NCBI GenBank assembly: GCA_018645325.1
Contig: JABGOU010000011.1
Location: forward strand, 25,353-89,352
From: Desulfobacula sp.
Lineage (GTDB): Bacteria; Desulfobacterota; Desulfobacteria; Desulfobacterales; Desulfobacteraceae
Length of the DNA: 64,000 bases
Reading direction: 5' to 3'
Position 1 is the stretch's first letter, and the number at the start of each line of letters is the position of its first letter. This document shows, piece after piece, positions 19,162 through 27,791 of the stretch. Under the pieces are notes generated by a model. That model had not been told where the DNA came from. It did not search any database and saw nothing but the letters and a program-made list of their open reading frames with translations. The translations under genes were made by a program, and so were the position numbers.

Positions 19162-19707
19162 ATGGCGGTTAAATTGATAAAAAGAAAAATATTGCCCAAT
19201 TCAAGGCAGTTTAAAGAATACTGGAAAGAAAAAGGTCCTTTTAAATATGCTTTGACCAGCAGCCAGTTCCCACCTGTGTTGCTGGAATCTGAAGAATGGA
19301 TTTTTTCAGATGATATTGAGGCGACCCTGAAAGAATTGATGCAGTTTGATAAACAAAAAATGAAGATTATTAAAGCCCCTTTCAATCCTAAAAATAAAAG
19401 TGTTTTACGGCCTGAAGCGCTAAGCCCCTGGAAGATTAACAATTTCCCTGAAGAATGGGATGCATGCATTTGTGATATCTTTGTTCCACAAGGTCATTTG
19501 ACCCGGGCTGTGGTTGGTATAATCAAGGTACCAGAAGAAGAAATAGAACCCGAACTGGTTGAAACAGCTTTTTTTCAATGCCTGGAAAAAAGGATTGATC
19601 AACTTGGATATTTGCTTTTAAAACCCAAAGAAGAATCAAAATATGCAGCAATAAAAGCATATCTTTCTGAATGGGAAGAAGATGAAAAGGATGCAGGCCT
19701 TTTGTAA
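19162..19707 (+). CDS. Hypothetical protein, 181 aa
   Basis: I do not recognise the family. It is a soluble, charged protein with no signal peptide or membrane helix. Visible pieces are an N-terminal KLIKRKILPNSRQFKEYWKEK segment, a central CDIFVPQGHLTRAVVGIIKV segment and a C-terminal acidic SEWEEDEKDAG tail. It ends 3 bases before the end of the convergent ATP-grasp gene. Length and composition look like a real, conserved gene rather than noise. Confidence 0.7.
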   Translation: MAVKLIKRKILPNSRQFKEYWKEKGPFKYALTSSQFPPVLLESEEWIFSDDIEATLKELMQFDKQKMKIIKAPFNPKNKSVLRPEALSPWKINNFPEEWDACICDIFVPQGHLTRAVVGIIKVPEEEIEPELVETAFFQCLEKRIDQLGYLLLKPKEESKYAAIKAYLSEWEEDEKDAGLL

Positions 19708-19710
19708 TAC

Positions 19711-20490
19711 TTAAATTCTGCCTTCAACGATGAGATCTGCCAGCATTTTTTTATAGTTGACCCCGGCTTTTTGGAACCCCTTTGTTCCATATTTCATATT
19801 GCCTTCCAGAACATAAAACTGGTTCTGGTGTTCAATAATATCAATTCCTACATCATTCCATCCGCATTTAAAAGCTGTCATTCGTGCAAGATCAAGGGCT
19901 TTTTGAGGCAAAGGATCAAAGCTTATGGTTCCTCCCTGGGAAATATTGGTTTTAAAATTGTCTTTGACAGCAGTTCGCCAATAGGCAAGCCTGATTTTTT
20001 TGCCGATAATAACAACCCGCATATCCCTTTTAATGGGGAAATACTCCTGGATATAGGCCGGGCCTTTGTTCTTTAAATACAGGCTAAGATCCTCATTGTT
20101 TTGAATCAGGTATACATCATTGCCTTTGGCTGATCCTCTGCCTTTTTTTGCAATAAAAGGGAAGGCAAAGCTCAAAAGGATAGTCTGCTTTTGTTTTTTT
20201 CCATAAAAAATTTTTGTTTCAGGATGGGGAATACCGAGCATATTAAAGGCAGCAGTCTGTTTTATCTTGTTCAGGGCAAATTTGTAAGTATGAAAACTGG
20301 GAAAAGTTTCTTTTCCCATAGCATTAAACAGGTCAGCATAAAATGCAGTAGGATAATAGATTTTTTTTGCATTCAGGATCAGATTTTGTTCCCAGGTAGA
20401 ATAATCCTGGAAATTGGGTTTAAAGCCCAGAGTTTGAATTGATGGGTATTTTATTAACCTTGCTCCCAGAGCAACAGGCCGGCTGGTCAA
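19711..20490 (-). CDS. RimK-like ATP-grasp protein
   Basis: A 259-aa ATP-grasp protein. Visible elements: KFALNKIKQTAAFNMLGIPHPET (linker helix before the ATP domain), FIAKKGRGSAKGNDV (glycine-rich lid loop), YIQEYFPIKRDMRVVIIG (nucleotide contact), and GIDIIEHQNQFYVLEGN (metal-binding end). These correspond to RimK-type ligases, which add amino acids or glutamate to proteins or small molecules using ATP. The substrate is unknown. No partner gene is obvious apart from the convergent unknown gene. Confidence 0.75.
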   Translation of the reverse strand: MTSRPVALGARLIKYPSIQTLGFKPNFQDYSTWEQNLILNAKKIYYPTAFYADLFNAMGKETFPSFHTYKFALNKIKQTAAFNMLGIPHPETKIFYGKKQKQTILLSFAFPFIAKKGRGSAKGNDVYLIQNNEDLSLYLKNKGPAYIQEYFPIKRDMRVVIIGKKIRLAYWRTAVKDNFKTNISQGGTISFDPLPQKALDLARMTAFKCGWNDVGIDIIEHQNQFYVLEGNMKYGTKGFQKAGVNYKKMLADLIVEGRI

Positions 20491-20560
20491 GTTTATATCC
20501 TTATCTTAATTTTATGGACTGAATAGATACATCCAGTACAATTTATTTTTTCCATAAAGT

Positions 20561-21571
20561 TTATTGGTAACCGTCTGGATTTTTTTTTTGCCAGTTCCAT
20601 GTATCCCTGCACATGTCAGTCAAGGTTTTTTTTGCTTCCCAGCCAAGCTCTTTTTTAGCTTTGGATGGATCTGCCCAGCAGGAAGCAACATCACCTGGTC
20701 TTCTGCCAAAAATTTTATAAGGAATTTTTCTACGGCTTACCTCTTCAAATTCTTTGATCATTTCAAGTACTGAATAGCCAAAGCCTGTTCCAAGATTATA
20801 GATCACCAGACCGGGATTGGAAAAAAGTTTCGGCAGGGTTTTAATGTGACCCAATGCCAGGTCTACAACATGAATAAAATCTCTGACTCCGGTTCCGTCC
20901 GGGGTATCATAATCATTTCCAAATACACTTAGCCGGGGCAAACATCCTACAGCCACTTTGGATATATAAGGTACAAGATTGTTTGGGATGCCGGAAGGGT
21001 CTTCTCCGATTTCACCTGTTTTGTGAGCACCCACGGGGTTGAAATATCTTAATAAGGCAATGTTCCAGTTTTTGTCAGAATGGTAAAGATCCTTCATAAT
21101 CTCTTCTATCATCAGCTTTGTCCGGCCATAGGGATTGGTTACTGAAAGCGGGAAATCTTCTTTTATGGGCAAGGATGCAGGATCTCCATAAACCGTTGCA
21201 GAAGAAGAAAAAACAATATTTTTTACATTAAAATCATTCATGACGGCAAGCAGATTCAAGGTTCCTGTAATATTATTCTGAAAATACCTTAATGGTATTG
21301 ACACAGACTCTCCCACTGCTTTAAGGCCTGCAAAATGAATGACCGCATCAATTTTATTTTCAGAAAATACAGCCGCAATCTGTTTCTTACTTAAAAGATC
21401 TGCTTTGCAGAATTCAAGAGATTTTCCTGTTATGTTTTTTACTCTGACTAAAGATTCTTCAGAACTATTGGAAAGATTATCCAGGACAACCACATCATAA
21501 TTATCATTTAAAAGCTCAACACAGGTATGACTTCCGATATATCCGGCACCACCCGTAACAAGAATTTTCAT
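20561..21571 (-). CDS. galE: UDP-glucose 4-epimerase
   Basis: NAD-dependent extended SDR enzyme interconverting UDP-glucose and UDP-galactose, supplying precursors for surface polysaccharide. The NAD-binding motif GGAGYIGSHTCVELL starts at residue 7. The catalytic motif SSSATVYG and YGRTK (Tyr-xxx-Lys) are intact, and the GalE-specific RYFNPVGAH segment follows. Length 336 aa is standard. A small cysteine-rich reading frame upstream overlaps its start codon by 4 bases. Confidence 0.96.
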   Translation of the reverse strand: MKILVTGGAGYIGSHTCVELLNDNYDVVVLDNLSNSSEESLVRVKNITGKSLEFCKADLLSKKQIAAVFSENKIDAVIHFAGLKAVGESVSIPLRYFQNNITGTLNLLAVMNDFNVKNIVFSSSATVYGDPASLPIKEDFPLSVTNPYGRTKLMIEEIMKDLYHSDKNWNIALLRYFNPVGAHKTGEIGEDPSGIPNNLVPYISKVAVGCLPRLSVFGNDYDTPDGTGVRDFIHVVDLALGHIKTLPKLFSNPGLVIYNLGTGFGYSVLEMIKEFEEVSRRKIPYKIFGRRPGDVASCWADPSKAKKELGWEAKKTLTDMCRDTWNWQKKNPDGYQ

Positions 21572-21705
21572 AGATAGCCCTTATATTTTTTTATCATTAC
21601 TGTTTTTTTTATAACGGTTTTTAAAAATAATTCATCGCAGACATTACAATTTTTGCAGTCTTTTGTACAGGGCGCTGCATGATTAAAAAAAAATAAAACC
21701 AACAA
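21568..21705 (-). CDS. Possible small membrane-anchored Cys-rich protein
   Basis: A reading frame of about 45 residues starting at TTG: a hydrophobic Leu/Phe stretch, then APCTKDCKNCNVCDE (CX3CX2CX2C), then a lysine-rich tail. It ends TGA overlapping the galE ATG (ATGA), which suggests coupling. The cysteine spacing could bind metal. There is no ATG and no clear ribosome-binding site, so it may be chance. Confidence 0.25.
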   Translation of the reverse strand: MLVLFFFNHAAPCTKDCKNCNVCDELFLKTVIKKTVMIKKYKGYL

Positions 21706-21732
21706 AAATACAGGAAAATAATTATCATAACA

Positions 21733-21761
21733 TTGACATGCTTAAAGTGTATGATTAGAAT
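21733..21761 (+). promoter_or_regulatory. Sigma-70 promoter of the selenoprotein gene
   Basis: TTGACA (21733-21738), a 17-base spacer and TAGAAT (21756-21761), 60 bases before the start codon. A ribosome-binding site AAGGAGAG follows at about 21806. Confidence 0.75.
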
Positions 21762-21820
21762 CAAAGACATAGGTAAGAAGAACCTTGAAAAATAAACAAC
21801 CGAATAAGGAGAGTTTTACA

Positions 21821-22138
21821 ATGATTGATTTGACAGATCCTGCAAAAGTGCAGATAAATGAATATTTCCAGGGCAAAGAGCCCACCCCTATTAGGATTTT
21901 CCTCAATTCAGGCGGCTGAGGCGGCCCTTCCCTTGCCATGGCTCTGGATGAGCCAAAAGACTCAGATGACACCTTTGATGTTAAAGGACTGAAATTTGTT
22001 GTTGATAAAGAATTTATGCAAAAAGCTGAAAATATTAAAGTAGATTTCACTGGAATGGGATTTCATCTTGATTCTAATATTGACCTGGGAGAATCCGGAT
22101 GCGGAAGTTGTGGTTCCGGAGGCTCCTGTGGTGATTAA
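21821..22138 (+). CDS. HesB/IscA-like selenoprotein with in-frame UGA (Sec33)
   Basis: The frame runs from ATG 21821 to TAA 22136 through one in-frame TGA at 21917-21919 (codon 33), giving 105 residues: ...NSGG-Sec-GGPSLAMALDEP..., and a C-terminal GCGSCGSGGSCGD. A-type iron-sulfur carriers have three cysteines (one after a GG, then a CGC-like pair near the C terminus); here Sec replaces the first. HesB-like selenoproteins are a known bacterial family. A 6-bp stem (TGGCTC/GAGCCA, from 21939 to 21955) with loop TGGAT begins 20 bases after the TGA and fits a bacterial SECIS. It has its own promoter, RBS and terminator. SelB is encoded at 42800-44719. Confidence 0.88.
21939..21955 (+). promoter_or_regulatory. 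Candidate bacterial SECIS stem-loop
   Basis: A 6-bp stem TGGCTC/GAGCCA with a 5-base loop TGGAT, G at the second loop position, the loop lying about 26 bases 3' of the UGA. Position and loop guanine agree with published descriptions of bacterial SECIS elements. Confidence 0.6.
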
Positions 22139-22159
22139 GAGATTAGGTTTTTTATAAAG

Positions 22160-22196
22160 AAAAAGATGGTCATTTATTTTGACCATCTTTTTTTTT
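22160..22196 (+). terminator. Intrinsic terminator of the selenoprotein gene
   Basis: A GC-containing stem AAAGATGGTCA/TGACCATCTTT, loop TTTATTT, followed by a run of T, starting 22 bases after the stop. Confidence 0.85.
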
Positions 22197-22210
22197 ATCC
22201 TGATATGGTT

Positions 22211-22346
22211 GTAATTATTCAGCCCGTTAAAAAATAGTTATCCCCAAAGCCCTGTCTGATGGATATTTGCAGGAGGTTAAGCGAATAGCCTCGAAACAAA
22301 TATCCACCAGACAGGGCGGTTTCAAGCGTAAGAGCTGAATAATTAC
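22211..22346 (-). repeat. MITE copy B (IS66-type ends)
   Basis: A 136-bp element in inverse orientation to copies A and C. Terminal inverted repeats GTAATTATTCAGC/GCTGAATAATTAC are a perfect 13-bp match, and it is flanked by the 8-bp duplication ATATGGTT (22203-22210 and 22347-22354). The inner inverted repeat is CCCTGTCTGATGGATATTTG/CAAATATCCACCAGACAGGG. It sits between the selenoprotein terminator and the end of the thiamine pyrophosphokinase gene. Confidence 0.88.
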
Positions 22347-22354
22347 ATATGGTT

Positions 22355-22990
22355 TTAATCTTTTGATTTTATTACAATCAGTTCACCTTTTTTTATGGAA
22401 ACCGATGCAAAAGTCTCCTTAAAAAAATTACTGACCCCAAGACAAGACCCCATTTCCAAGGTTCCATCCTCCATTGAATATTCAAGCCCTTTAAGAGTAA
22501 TTCCTGTGACTTTTTGGGTAATGGGGATAAGAGATAGAAAATCTTTGGGCCCGCCTTTAATCTTTATAAAATCTTTTACAATATGAATTTCGTTGTTCTT
22601 ATTTATGATCCTGGCAGGGATATTTTTTTGGGCAAGTTTTTTTAACAGGAAAATATTGGCCAGAGTATGATCCAGCCTATTACCTGTAACACCCAGCAAG
22701 GTGATATCTGTTGCATTTTTTTCCAGGGCCCAGGATATGCAGAGTTCGGTATCAGTCTGGTCTTTTCGTGAAGAAAATGTGATGGTCTTTATCTGTTTTT
22801 TTTTAAAATATTGCCGGTCATCCGGATGGATTGAGTCAAAGTCACCTATCATCACATGGGGTAAAATACTTAATGCTCTTAAATGCCTGGCACCGCCGTC
22901 AGCGCTTATAATTATCTGGGCACTTCTGACCATGTCCTGGTTTTTTTTTGTGTAATCAAGGTCGCCATTGGCTATTATTACGCATTTCAT
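22355..22990 (-). CDS. thiN: Thiamine pyrophosphokinase
   Basis: Transfers pyrophosphate from ATP to thiamine to make thiamine diphosphate. The protein has the IIANGDL start, the ADGGARHL motif, the catalytic IGDFDSI motif and SRKDQTDTELC, then GVTGNRLDHTLANI, all diagnostic of the TPK family. I chose the ATG at 22990 (211 aa); a further ATG at 23020 would add ten unconserved residues. It is divergent from lptF. Confidence 0.92.
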   Translation of the reverse strand: MKCVIIANGDLDYTKKNQDMVRSAQIIISADGGARHLRALSILPHVMIGDFDSIHPDDRQYFKKKQIKTITFSSRKDQTDTELCISWALEKNATDITLLGVTGNRLDHTLANIFLLKKLAQKNIPARIINKNNEIHIVKDFIKIKGGPKDFLSLIPITQKVTGITLKGLEYSMEDGTLEMGSCLGVSNFFKETFASVSIKKGELIVIKSKD

Positions 22991-23083
22991 AGGCAATTTA
23001 TTATCATGAAAATTACGCAATGAAAACCTAATCTTTTTATCATATCTTGACTATTTGTCCGCTAACTTATATTTTTCCTGGAA

Positions 23084-24259
23084 ATGAAGAGTTTTAATAT
23101 TATAAACAGATATATTCTCAGGGAACTTGTATATCCTTTTTCCATCAGCCTGTTTTTCCTGACCTTTGTCTTTTTGATGACACGGATACCGGAAATCACA
23201 AATATAGTGGTGAACTACAATGCAGATATTTTATCTATTGCATTGATGATAGTTTATACCCTTCCAAGATTTTTAGAATTTACCATTCCCATGTCTGTTA
23301 TGATATCCATCCTTTTGACATTTATGCGCATGTCACAGGAAAATGAAATCGTTGCATTAAAAGGTGCTGGAGTTTCCCTGTATAAATTATTGCCACCAGT
23401 TCTGATTTTTTGTTTTTTAGGAGTTTTTTTGACAATGGTAATTACCGTTTTTGGAGTGTCATGGGGAAAATTGTCAATTAAAAAGAAAAGTATTGAGATT
23501 GCAAGATCAAGTATTGATGCAGCCTTGCAGGAAAGGCAATTCAATTCAAAATTGGAAGATGTCATGATTTATGTCTCCCAGGTGGATATGAAAACAAAAG
23601 AATTAAAAGATATCTTTATTGAAAACAGAAGAACAAAAGGGATCATAAGTGTCTCCATTGCTCCATCAGGGAGATTAATACGCCTTAATGATGAGCAGGT
23701 GTATACCATAAGGCTTTATAATGGAATAATTAACCAGGTGGATATTGAGGAAGGATCCGTGACCAGTATTCAATTTGAAAATTATGATATTAATATTGAT
23801 TTGAATCGCATGAATAAAAATACCGGGGAAATATCAAAAGATTTTGATGAAAGAAGTCTGGCTGATCTGGTACGGGTTATAAGGTCAGGAATTAAGGATA
23901 AAGCCAGATTGAATGAAGCTCTTATGGAATTTCATGAAAAATTTGCAATTCCTTTTGCCTGCTTGTCTTTAGGCCTTCTTGCATTTCCTTTGGGGATTCA
24001 ATCGGCTTCTTTTAGACATTCTTCCGGGTTTGGATTCGGGATCTGCTTTTTTCTCCTTTATTATTTTCTTCTGACCATAGGATGGTCAGCAGGAGAGACA
24101 GGTGATTATCCTGCTTTTTTAGGCATGTGGTTACCTGATGTAATCATGGGAGGGGTAGGAATTTATTTTCTTGTCAGAAATGCCAGGGAAAGACCAGTCA
24201 GGTTTCCTGGTTTTGCAAAAAGGGTTTTAAAGGAAGCAAAAAAAAGGATTAAAAGATAA
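23084..24259 (+). CDS. lptF: LPS export permease LptF
   Basis: Inner-membrane permease half of the LptB2FG transporter that extracts lipopolysaccharide and passes it to the periplasmic Lpt bridge. The 391-aa YjgP/YjgQ-family protein has N-terminal membrane helices, a periplasmic beta-jellyroll (about 130-260) and C-terminal helices. The motif PFSISLFFLTFVFLMTRI is near the N terminus and the conserved LGLLAFPLGI is in the C-terminal helices. It is followed 9 bases later by the paralogous lptG. Confidence 0.93.
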   Translation: MKSFNIINRYILRELVYPFSISLFFLTFVFLMTRIPEITNIVVNYNADILSIALMIVYTLPRFLEFTIPMSVMISILLTFMRMSQENEIVALKGAGVSLYKLLPPVLIFCFLGVFLTMVITVFGVSWGKLSIKKKSIEIARSSIDAALQERQFNSKLEDVMIYVSQVDMKTKELKDIFIENRRTKGIISVSIAPSGRLIRLNDEQVYTIRLYNGIINQVDIEEGSVTSIQFENYDINIDLNRMNKNTGEISKDFDERSLADLVRVIRSGIKDKARLNEALMEFHEKFAIPFACLSLGLLAFPLGIQSASFRHSSGFGFGICFFLLYYFLLTIGWSAGETGDYPAFLGMWLPDVIMGGVGIYFLVRNARERPVRFPGFAKRVLKEAKKRIKR

Positions 24260-24268
24260 ATATAAAAT

Positions 24269-25345
24269 ATGTCTTGTCTGCATAAATACTGGTTAAAGGA
24301 ATTTTTTAAATTTTTTTCCATCATCCAGTTGATGATTCTGGTCCTGTTCGTAATTATTGATTATCTTTCCAGAATGGATAAATTTTTAAATTCAGATATT
24401 TCTCTTTTGGGCGCTTTTGGATATGTCCTGTTGAAAGTTCCCTTCATGTTTGTACAACTGACCCCGGCAGGTATTCTGCTCTCAATAATTATTGTTTTTG
24501 GATTAATGAACAGGAATAATGAGCTTTTAGCTATCAGATCCAGCGGTATCAGTATTTATTTTCTAATAAAGCCAGCCATACTGGTGAGTGCTGTTCTTGC
24601 AGTTCTCATGTTTTTTTTAGGGGAAACCATTATCCCGATCTCCATGGCAAAGGCAAATTTTATTAAATACAATGTAATCAAAAAAAATAAAAATTATTTG
24701 TCTGCAAGAAAAGATATCTGGGTAAAGTCTGAAAATAGACTTATCCACATCAATTTTTTTGATCCTGCCAAACAATCTATCGCAGGTATCACCATTACTT
24801 CCTTAAGAAAAAATTTCAGCCTTGAGTCAAGAATTGATGCTGAAAAAGGATATTTTGAAAAGGGAAAATGGGTGTTTGAAAATATTATCGAGCAGATCCA
24901 TGTGGAAGACTCCATGGATTATGATGTAAATTTGTATGATAAAAAACATATTCCTCTTGAATTTAAGCCGGAAGATTTTGGAGAGGTTCTAAAAAAATCC
25001 GACGAAATGAGTTTTTTTGAATTGAAAAAATACGTTAATAAAGTTGAAGATGAAGGATATGACTCAACAACATATAGGGTGGATTTGAATGGAAAGATTG
25101 CATTCCCCTTTATTTGTATCATTATGGCTTTGACCGGGGCTGCAACGGGTATGCGATCCTTTGTAAAGGAAAATATCCCTGCAGCCATAGCCATAGGTGT
25201 TATGATCGCATTTATGTACTGGGTGATGTATGGCTTATGTCTCTCTATGGGGTATGGAACTTTTCTGCCGCCGGTTATCAGCGCCTGGACAGCTAATATG
25301 TTTTTTTTGTGTTTTGGCACCCTTTATTTGATCAATACGGAATAA
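24269..25345 (+). CDS. lptG: LPS export permease LptG
   Basis: Second permease half of the LPS extractor, 358 aa, same topology as LptF: helices, periplasmic jellyroll (about 120-240), helices. It carries the family segment NNELLAIRSSGIS, the motif seen near the cytoplasmic loop of YjgP/YjgQ proteins, where LptF has NEIVALKGAGVS. Adjacent lptF and downstream lipid A genes support the role. LptF/LptG naming follows gene order. Confidence 0.92.
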   Translation: MSCLHKYWLKEFFKFFSIIQLMILVLFVIIDYLSRMDKFLNSDISLLGAFGYVLLKVPFMFVQLTPAGILLSIIIVFGLMNRNNELLAIRSSGISIYFLIKPAILVSAVLAVLMFFLGETIIPISMAKANFIKYNVIKKNKNYLSARKDIWVKSENRLIHINFFDPAKQSIAGITITSLRKNFSLESRIDAEKGYFEKGKWVFENIIEQIHVEDSMDYDVNLYDKKHIPLEFKPEDFGEVLKKSDEMSFFELKKYVNKVEDEGYDSTTYRVDLNGKIAFPFICIIMALTGAATGMRSFVKENIPAAIAIGVMIAFMYWVMYGLCLSMGYGTFLPPVISAWTANMFFLCFGTLYLINTE

Positions 25346-25366
25346 TGGCAAAGAAAAGCAAACCAA

Positions 25367-26665
25367 ATGATCTTTTTGTATAAAACGATAATTAATATTT
25401 TATTTATCACCGGCCTTCCTTTTTTAGTACTTATATATTTTTTCTCGGAAAAAAGAAGGGCAAATATGCTTTTAAGACTTGGATTTAGAACAGGCCTGAA
25501 ACCTAAACAAGTAGGGGAAAAAAGAATCTGGATCCATGCCCTTTCCGTTGGTGAAGTCATATCATCTCTGCCATTTGTCAAAGCGTTAAAAGAACAATAC
25601 AAAGATCTGGATATTGTTTTTACTGCCTCAACAAAAACGGGTTTTGATATGGCAATGCAATTATTCTTAAAAACAGATAACCCCCTGGTGGATCAAATGG
25701 GATATTTCCCCTATGATCTGGGTTGGTCTGTTAAAAAAATAAGCAGAACTTTAAACCCTGATGCTGTGGTTATAGTTGAGACAGACCTGTGGCCCAATTT
25801 TTTATATGAAATGAAAAAAAAAAAGACCCCCGTCATATTAATCAATGCAAGGCTTTCAAAACAATCGCTAAAGGGATATTTATTTTTCAAAAAATTTTCT
25901 TCCATGTTTTTTTCTTCCTTAGAACTTATTATGGTGCAAACCGCTCTTGATAAAAAACGATTTCAACGCATAGGAATTAATTTGGACAAAATATTAGTTA
26001 CTGGAAATATCAAGTTTGACCAACCCGTTGAAGATATGGATAAAAAAATGATTGAAAGCCTGAAAGATCGGTTTGGCATGCAAAAAAAAAACCAGGTGAT
26101 TGTAGCCGGTTCAACCCATGAAGGAGAAGAAAAACTTATTGGCAAAGTATATAAAAAACTAAAGAAAAATTTTCCAGGGCTTAAGTTGATCCTTGCTCCA
26201 AGAAACCCTAAAAGATGTTCTCAAATTTTATCTTATTTTTTGTCCAATGATATTGATACAGTTTTAATGTCGGCAATTGATGATCTCAAAGATTGTCCAG
26301 ATCTTATCCTGGTGGATCAAATGGGAGAACTTTGCAGTATGTATGCCATTTGCAATGTGGCATTTATCGGAGGATCAATGGTGAGACAGGGGGGCCATAA
26401 TCCTCTGGAACCGGCCTCTTTTTCCAAACCCATTATTTTTGGAGAGGATATGTCTGATTTTTTGTTGATTTCAACCTGGCTTTTGGATCACGGGGGTGCC
26501 AAAAGGGTTAAATCTGAAAAAGACCTGACAAAAGTTCTTGGAACCCTGTTGGGAGACAGGCAGTTACAAAAGAATATGGGGGCTAAAAACTTTGAAATTT
26601 TTTCAAGAAATTCCGGAGCAGTAAAAAAAATTATAAGAAATATGGAGCTTTTTCATATTGTTTGA
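25367..26665 (+). CDS. waaA: 3-deoxy-D-manno-octulosonic acid transferase
   Basis: Membrane-anchored GT-B enzyme that adds Kdo-type sugar from its CMP donor to lipid A precursor on the cytoplasmic face. An N-terminal membrane helix is followed by IWIHALSVGEV, a signature of WaaA/KdtA. Further motifs are ETDLWPNFL (catalytic region), VTGNIKFDQPV, VAGSTHEGEE and FIGGSMVRQGGHNPLEPA (donor site). Length 432 aa is normal. The kdn genes of this window suggest that its donor may be CMP-Kdo8N. It overlaps lpxK by 8 bases. Confidence 0.95.
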   Translation: MIFLYKTIINILFITGLPFLVLIYFFSEKRRANMLLRLGFRTGLKPKQVGEKRIWIHALSVGEVISSLPFVKALKEQYKDLDIVFTASTKTGFDMAMQLFLKTDNPLVDQMGYFPYDLGWSVKKISRTLNPDAVVIVETDLWPNFLYEMKKKKTPVILINARLSKQSLKGYLFFKKFSSMFFSSLELIMVQTALDKKRFQRIGINLDKILVTGNIKFDQPVEDMDKKMIESLKDRFGMQKKNQVIVAGSTHEGEEKLIGKVYKKLKKNFPGLKLILAPRNPKRCSQILSYFLSNDIDTVLMSAIDDLKDCPDLILVDQMGELCSMYAICNVAFIGGSMVRQGGHNPLEPASFSKPIIFGEDMSDFLLISTWLLDHGGAKRVKSEKDLTKVLGTLLGDRQLQKNMGAKNFEIFSRNSGAVKKIIRNMELFHIV

Positions 26666-27791
26666 AAAACACTTAAATAAATTAGAAAAAAGGATTACTC
26701 AAATTTCAGAAAGCCATTATAAGCCTGGGATATTTTCCTTTGAATGGTTTGCCATTGCAATTTCAAATGTCTATGGTCTGGGTGTAAGGTTTCGGCTCTG
26801 GCTGTATAATAAAGGTATTTTAAAACAGAGAGCCCTGCCTTGTTTTGTTATTTCCGTTGGGAATATTGTTGTTGGGGGAACAGGAAAAACACCCATGGCT
26901 ATTTATCTGGCCCAGGTTTTAAAAAAAATGGGGAAACAGCCAGTTGTAGTAAGCCGAGGGTATAAGGGATGCTATAAAGGCGATGCAGGGATTGTTTCCG
27001 ATGGAGACAAGATTTTTTTGAGTGCAAAAGATTCAGGAGATGAGCCGTATATGATGGCAAAAAGAAGAGCATTTCCCATTGTAATCGGTAAAGACAGATT
27101 TAAGGCAGGAATGAGGGCAATTAATGCATTCAAACCTGATGTGATAGTACTTGATGATGGATTTCAGCATTTAAAACTTAAGAGAGATCTTGATTTCTTA
27201 CTTCTGGATTATTTATCCCCTTTAGGGAATAAAAGATTTCTTCCAGCCGGTCGATTGAGGGAGTCTCCTCTGACTTGCGCCCAAAGAACAGATGCTCTCA
27301 TTTTTACAAGATGTCTGGATATTGATGAAAATACTGAAAGTATTGACGAGGTTCTGAAATATTATACTGATCGCCCCGAATTTAAAACCTTTCACAGGCC
27401 CTTTATTTTAAAGCACATTGTCAAAGGCACAAATTTGAAAACAAGCCAAAACGATGTTGGAGGGTTAAAGGGGAAAAAGGCTGTCCTTTTTTCAGGAATT
27501 GCAAAAAATTTTTCTTTTTATAATACAATGAAAGAATTGGGCATTAATATCCTGGATCATCTTGAATTCAAAGACCATTACAGGTATAAAGACTCTGACA
27601 TTTTAATGATTAACAAGTTGGCTAAAAAGGTTTGCGCTGATCTTGTTTTAACAACTGAAAAGGACTGGGCAAAGCTTGATAAGGATTCAAAATGGGGTCT
27701 GGATTTAATTGTAATGGGCATTCAAATAGAGTTTGAACACCCTCAGAAATTTGAATCTTTTTTAAGTTCAAGGTTACAAAAAAATGAATGA
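26658..27791 (+). CDS. lpxK: Tetraacyldisaccharide 4'-kinase
   Basis: Phosphorylates the 4' position of the lipid A disaccharide to make lipid IVA. The P-loop reads VGGTGKTPMAIYL and the LpxK motifs SRGYKG, GDEPYMMA, LDDGFQHLKLKRD and LPAGRLRE are intact. At 377 aa it is slightly longer than usual. The start is TTG at 26658, inside the end of waaA, so it is translationally coupled. The C-terminal TTEKDWAKL segment matches the family. Confidence 0.94.
   Translation: MFEKHLNKLEKRITQISESHYKPGIFSFEWFAIAISNVYGLGVRFRLWLYNKGILKQRALPCFVISVGNIVVGGTGKTPMAIYLAQVLKKMGKQPVVVSRGYKGCYKGDAGIVSDGDKIFLSAKDSGDEPYMMAKRRAFPIVIGKDRFKAGMRAINAFKPDVIVLDDGFQHLKLKRDLDFLLLDYLSPLGNKRFLPAGRLRESPLTCAQRTDALIFTRCLDIDENTESIDEVLKYYTDRPEFKTFHRPFILKHIVKGTNLKTSQNDVGGLKGKKAVLFSGIAKNFSFYNTMKELGINILDHLEFKDHYRYKDSDILMINKLAKKVCADLVLTTEKDWAKLDKDSKWGLDLIVMGIQIEFEHPQKFESFLSSRLQKNE

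Noticed and set aside
21821-21919. Early stop (TGA) making the HesB-like gene a pseudogene or two genes
   Set aside because: The frame continues without gap, the TGA sits at the conserved Cys position, a SECIS-like hairpin follows, and selB is present. Selenocysteine is the better reading.
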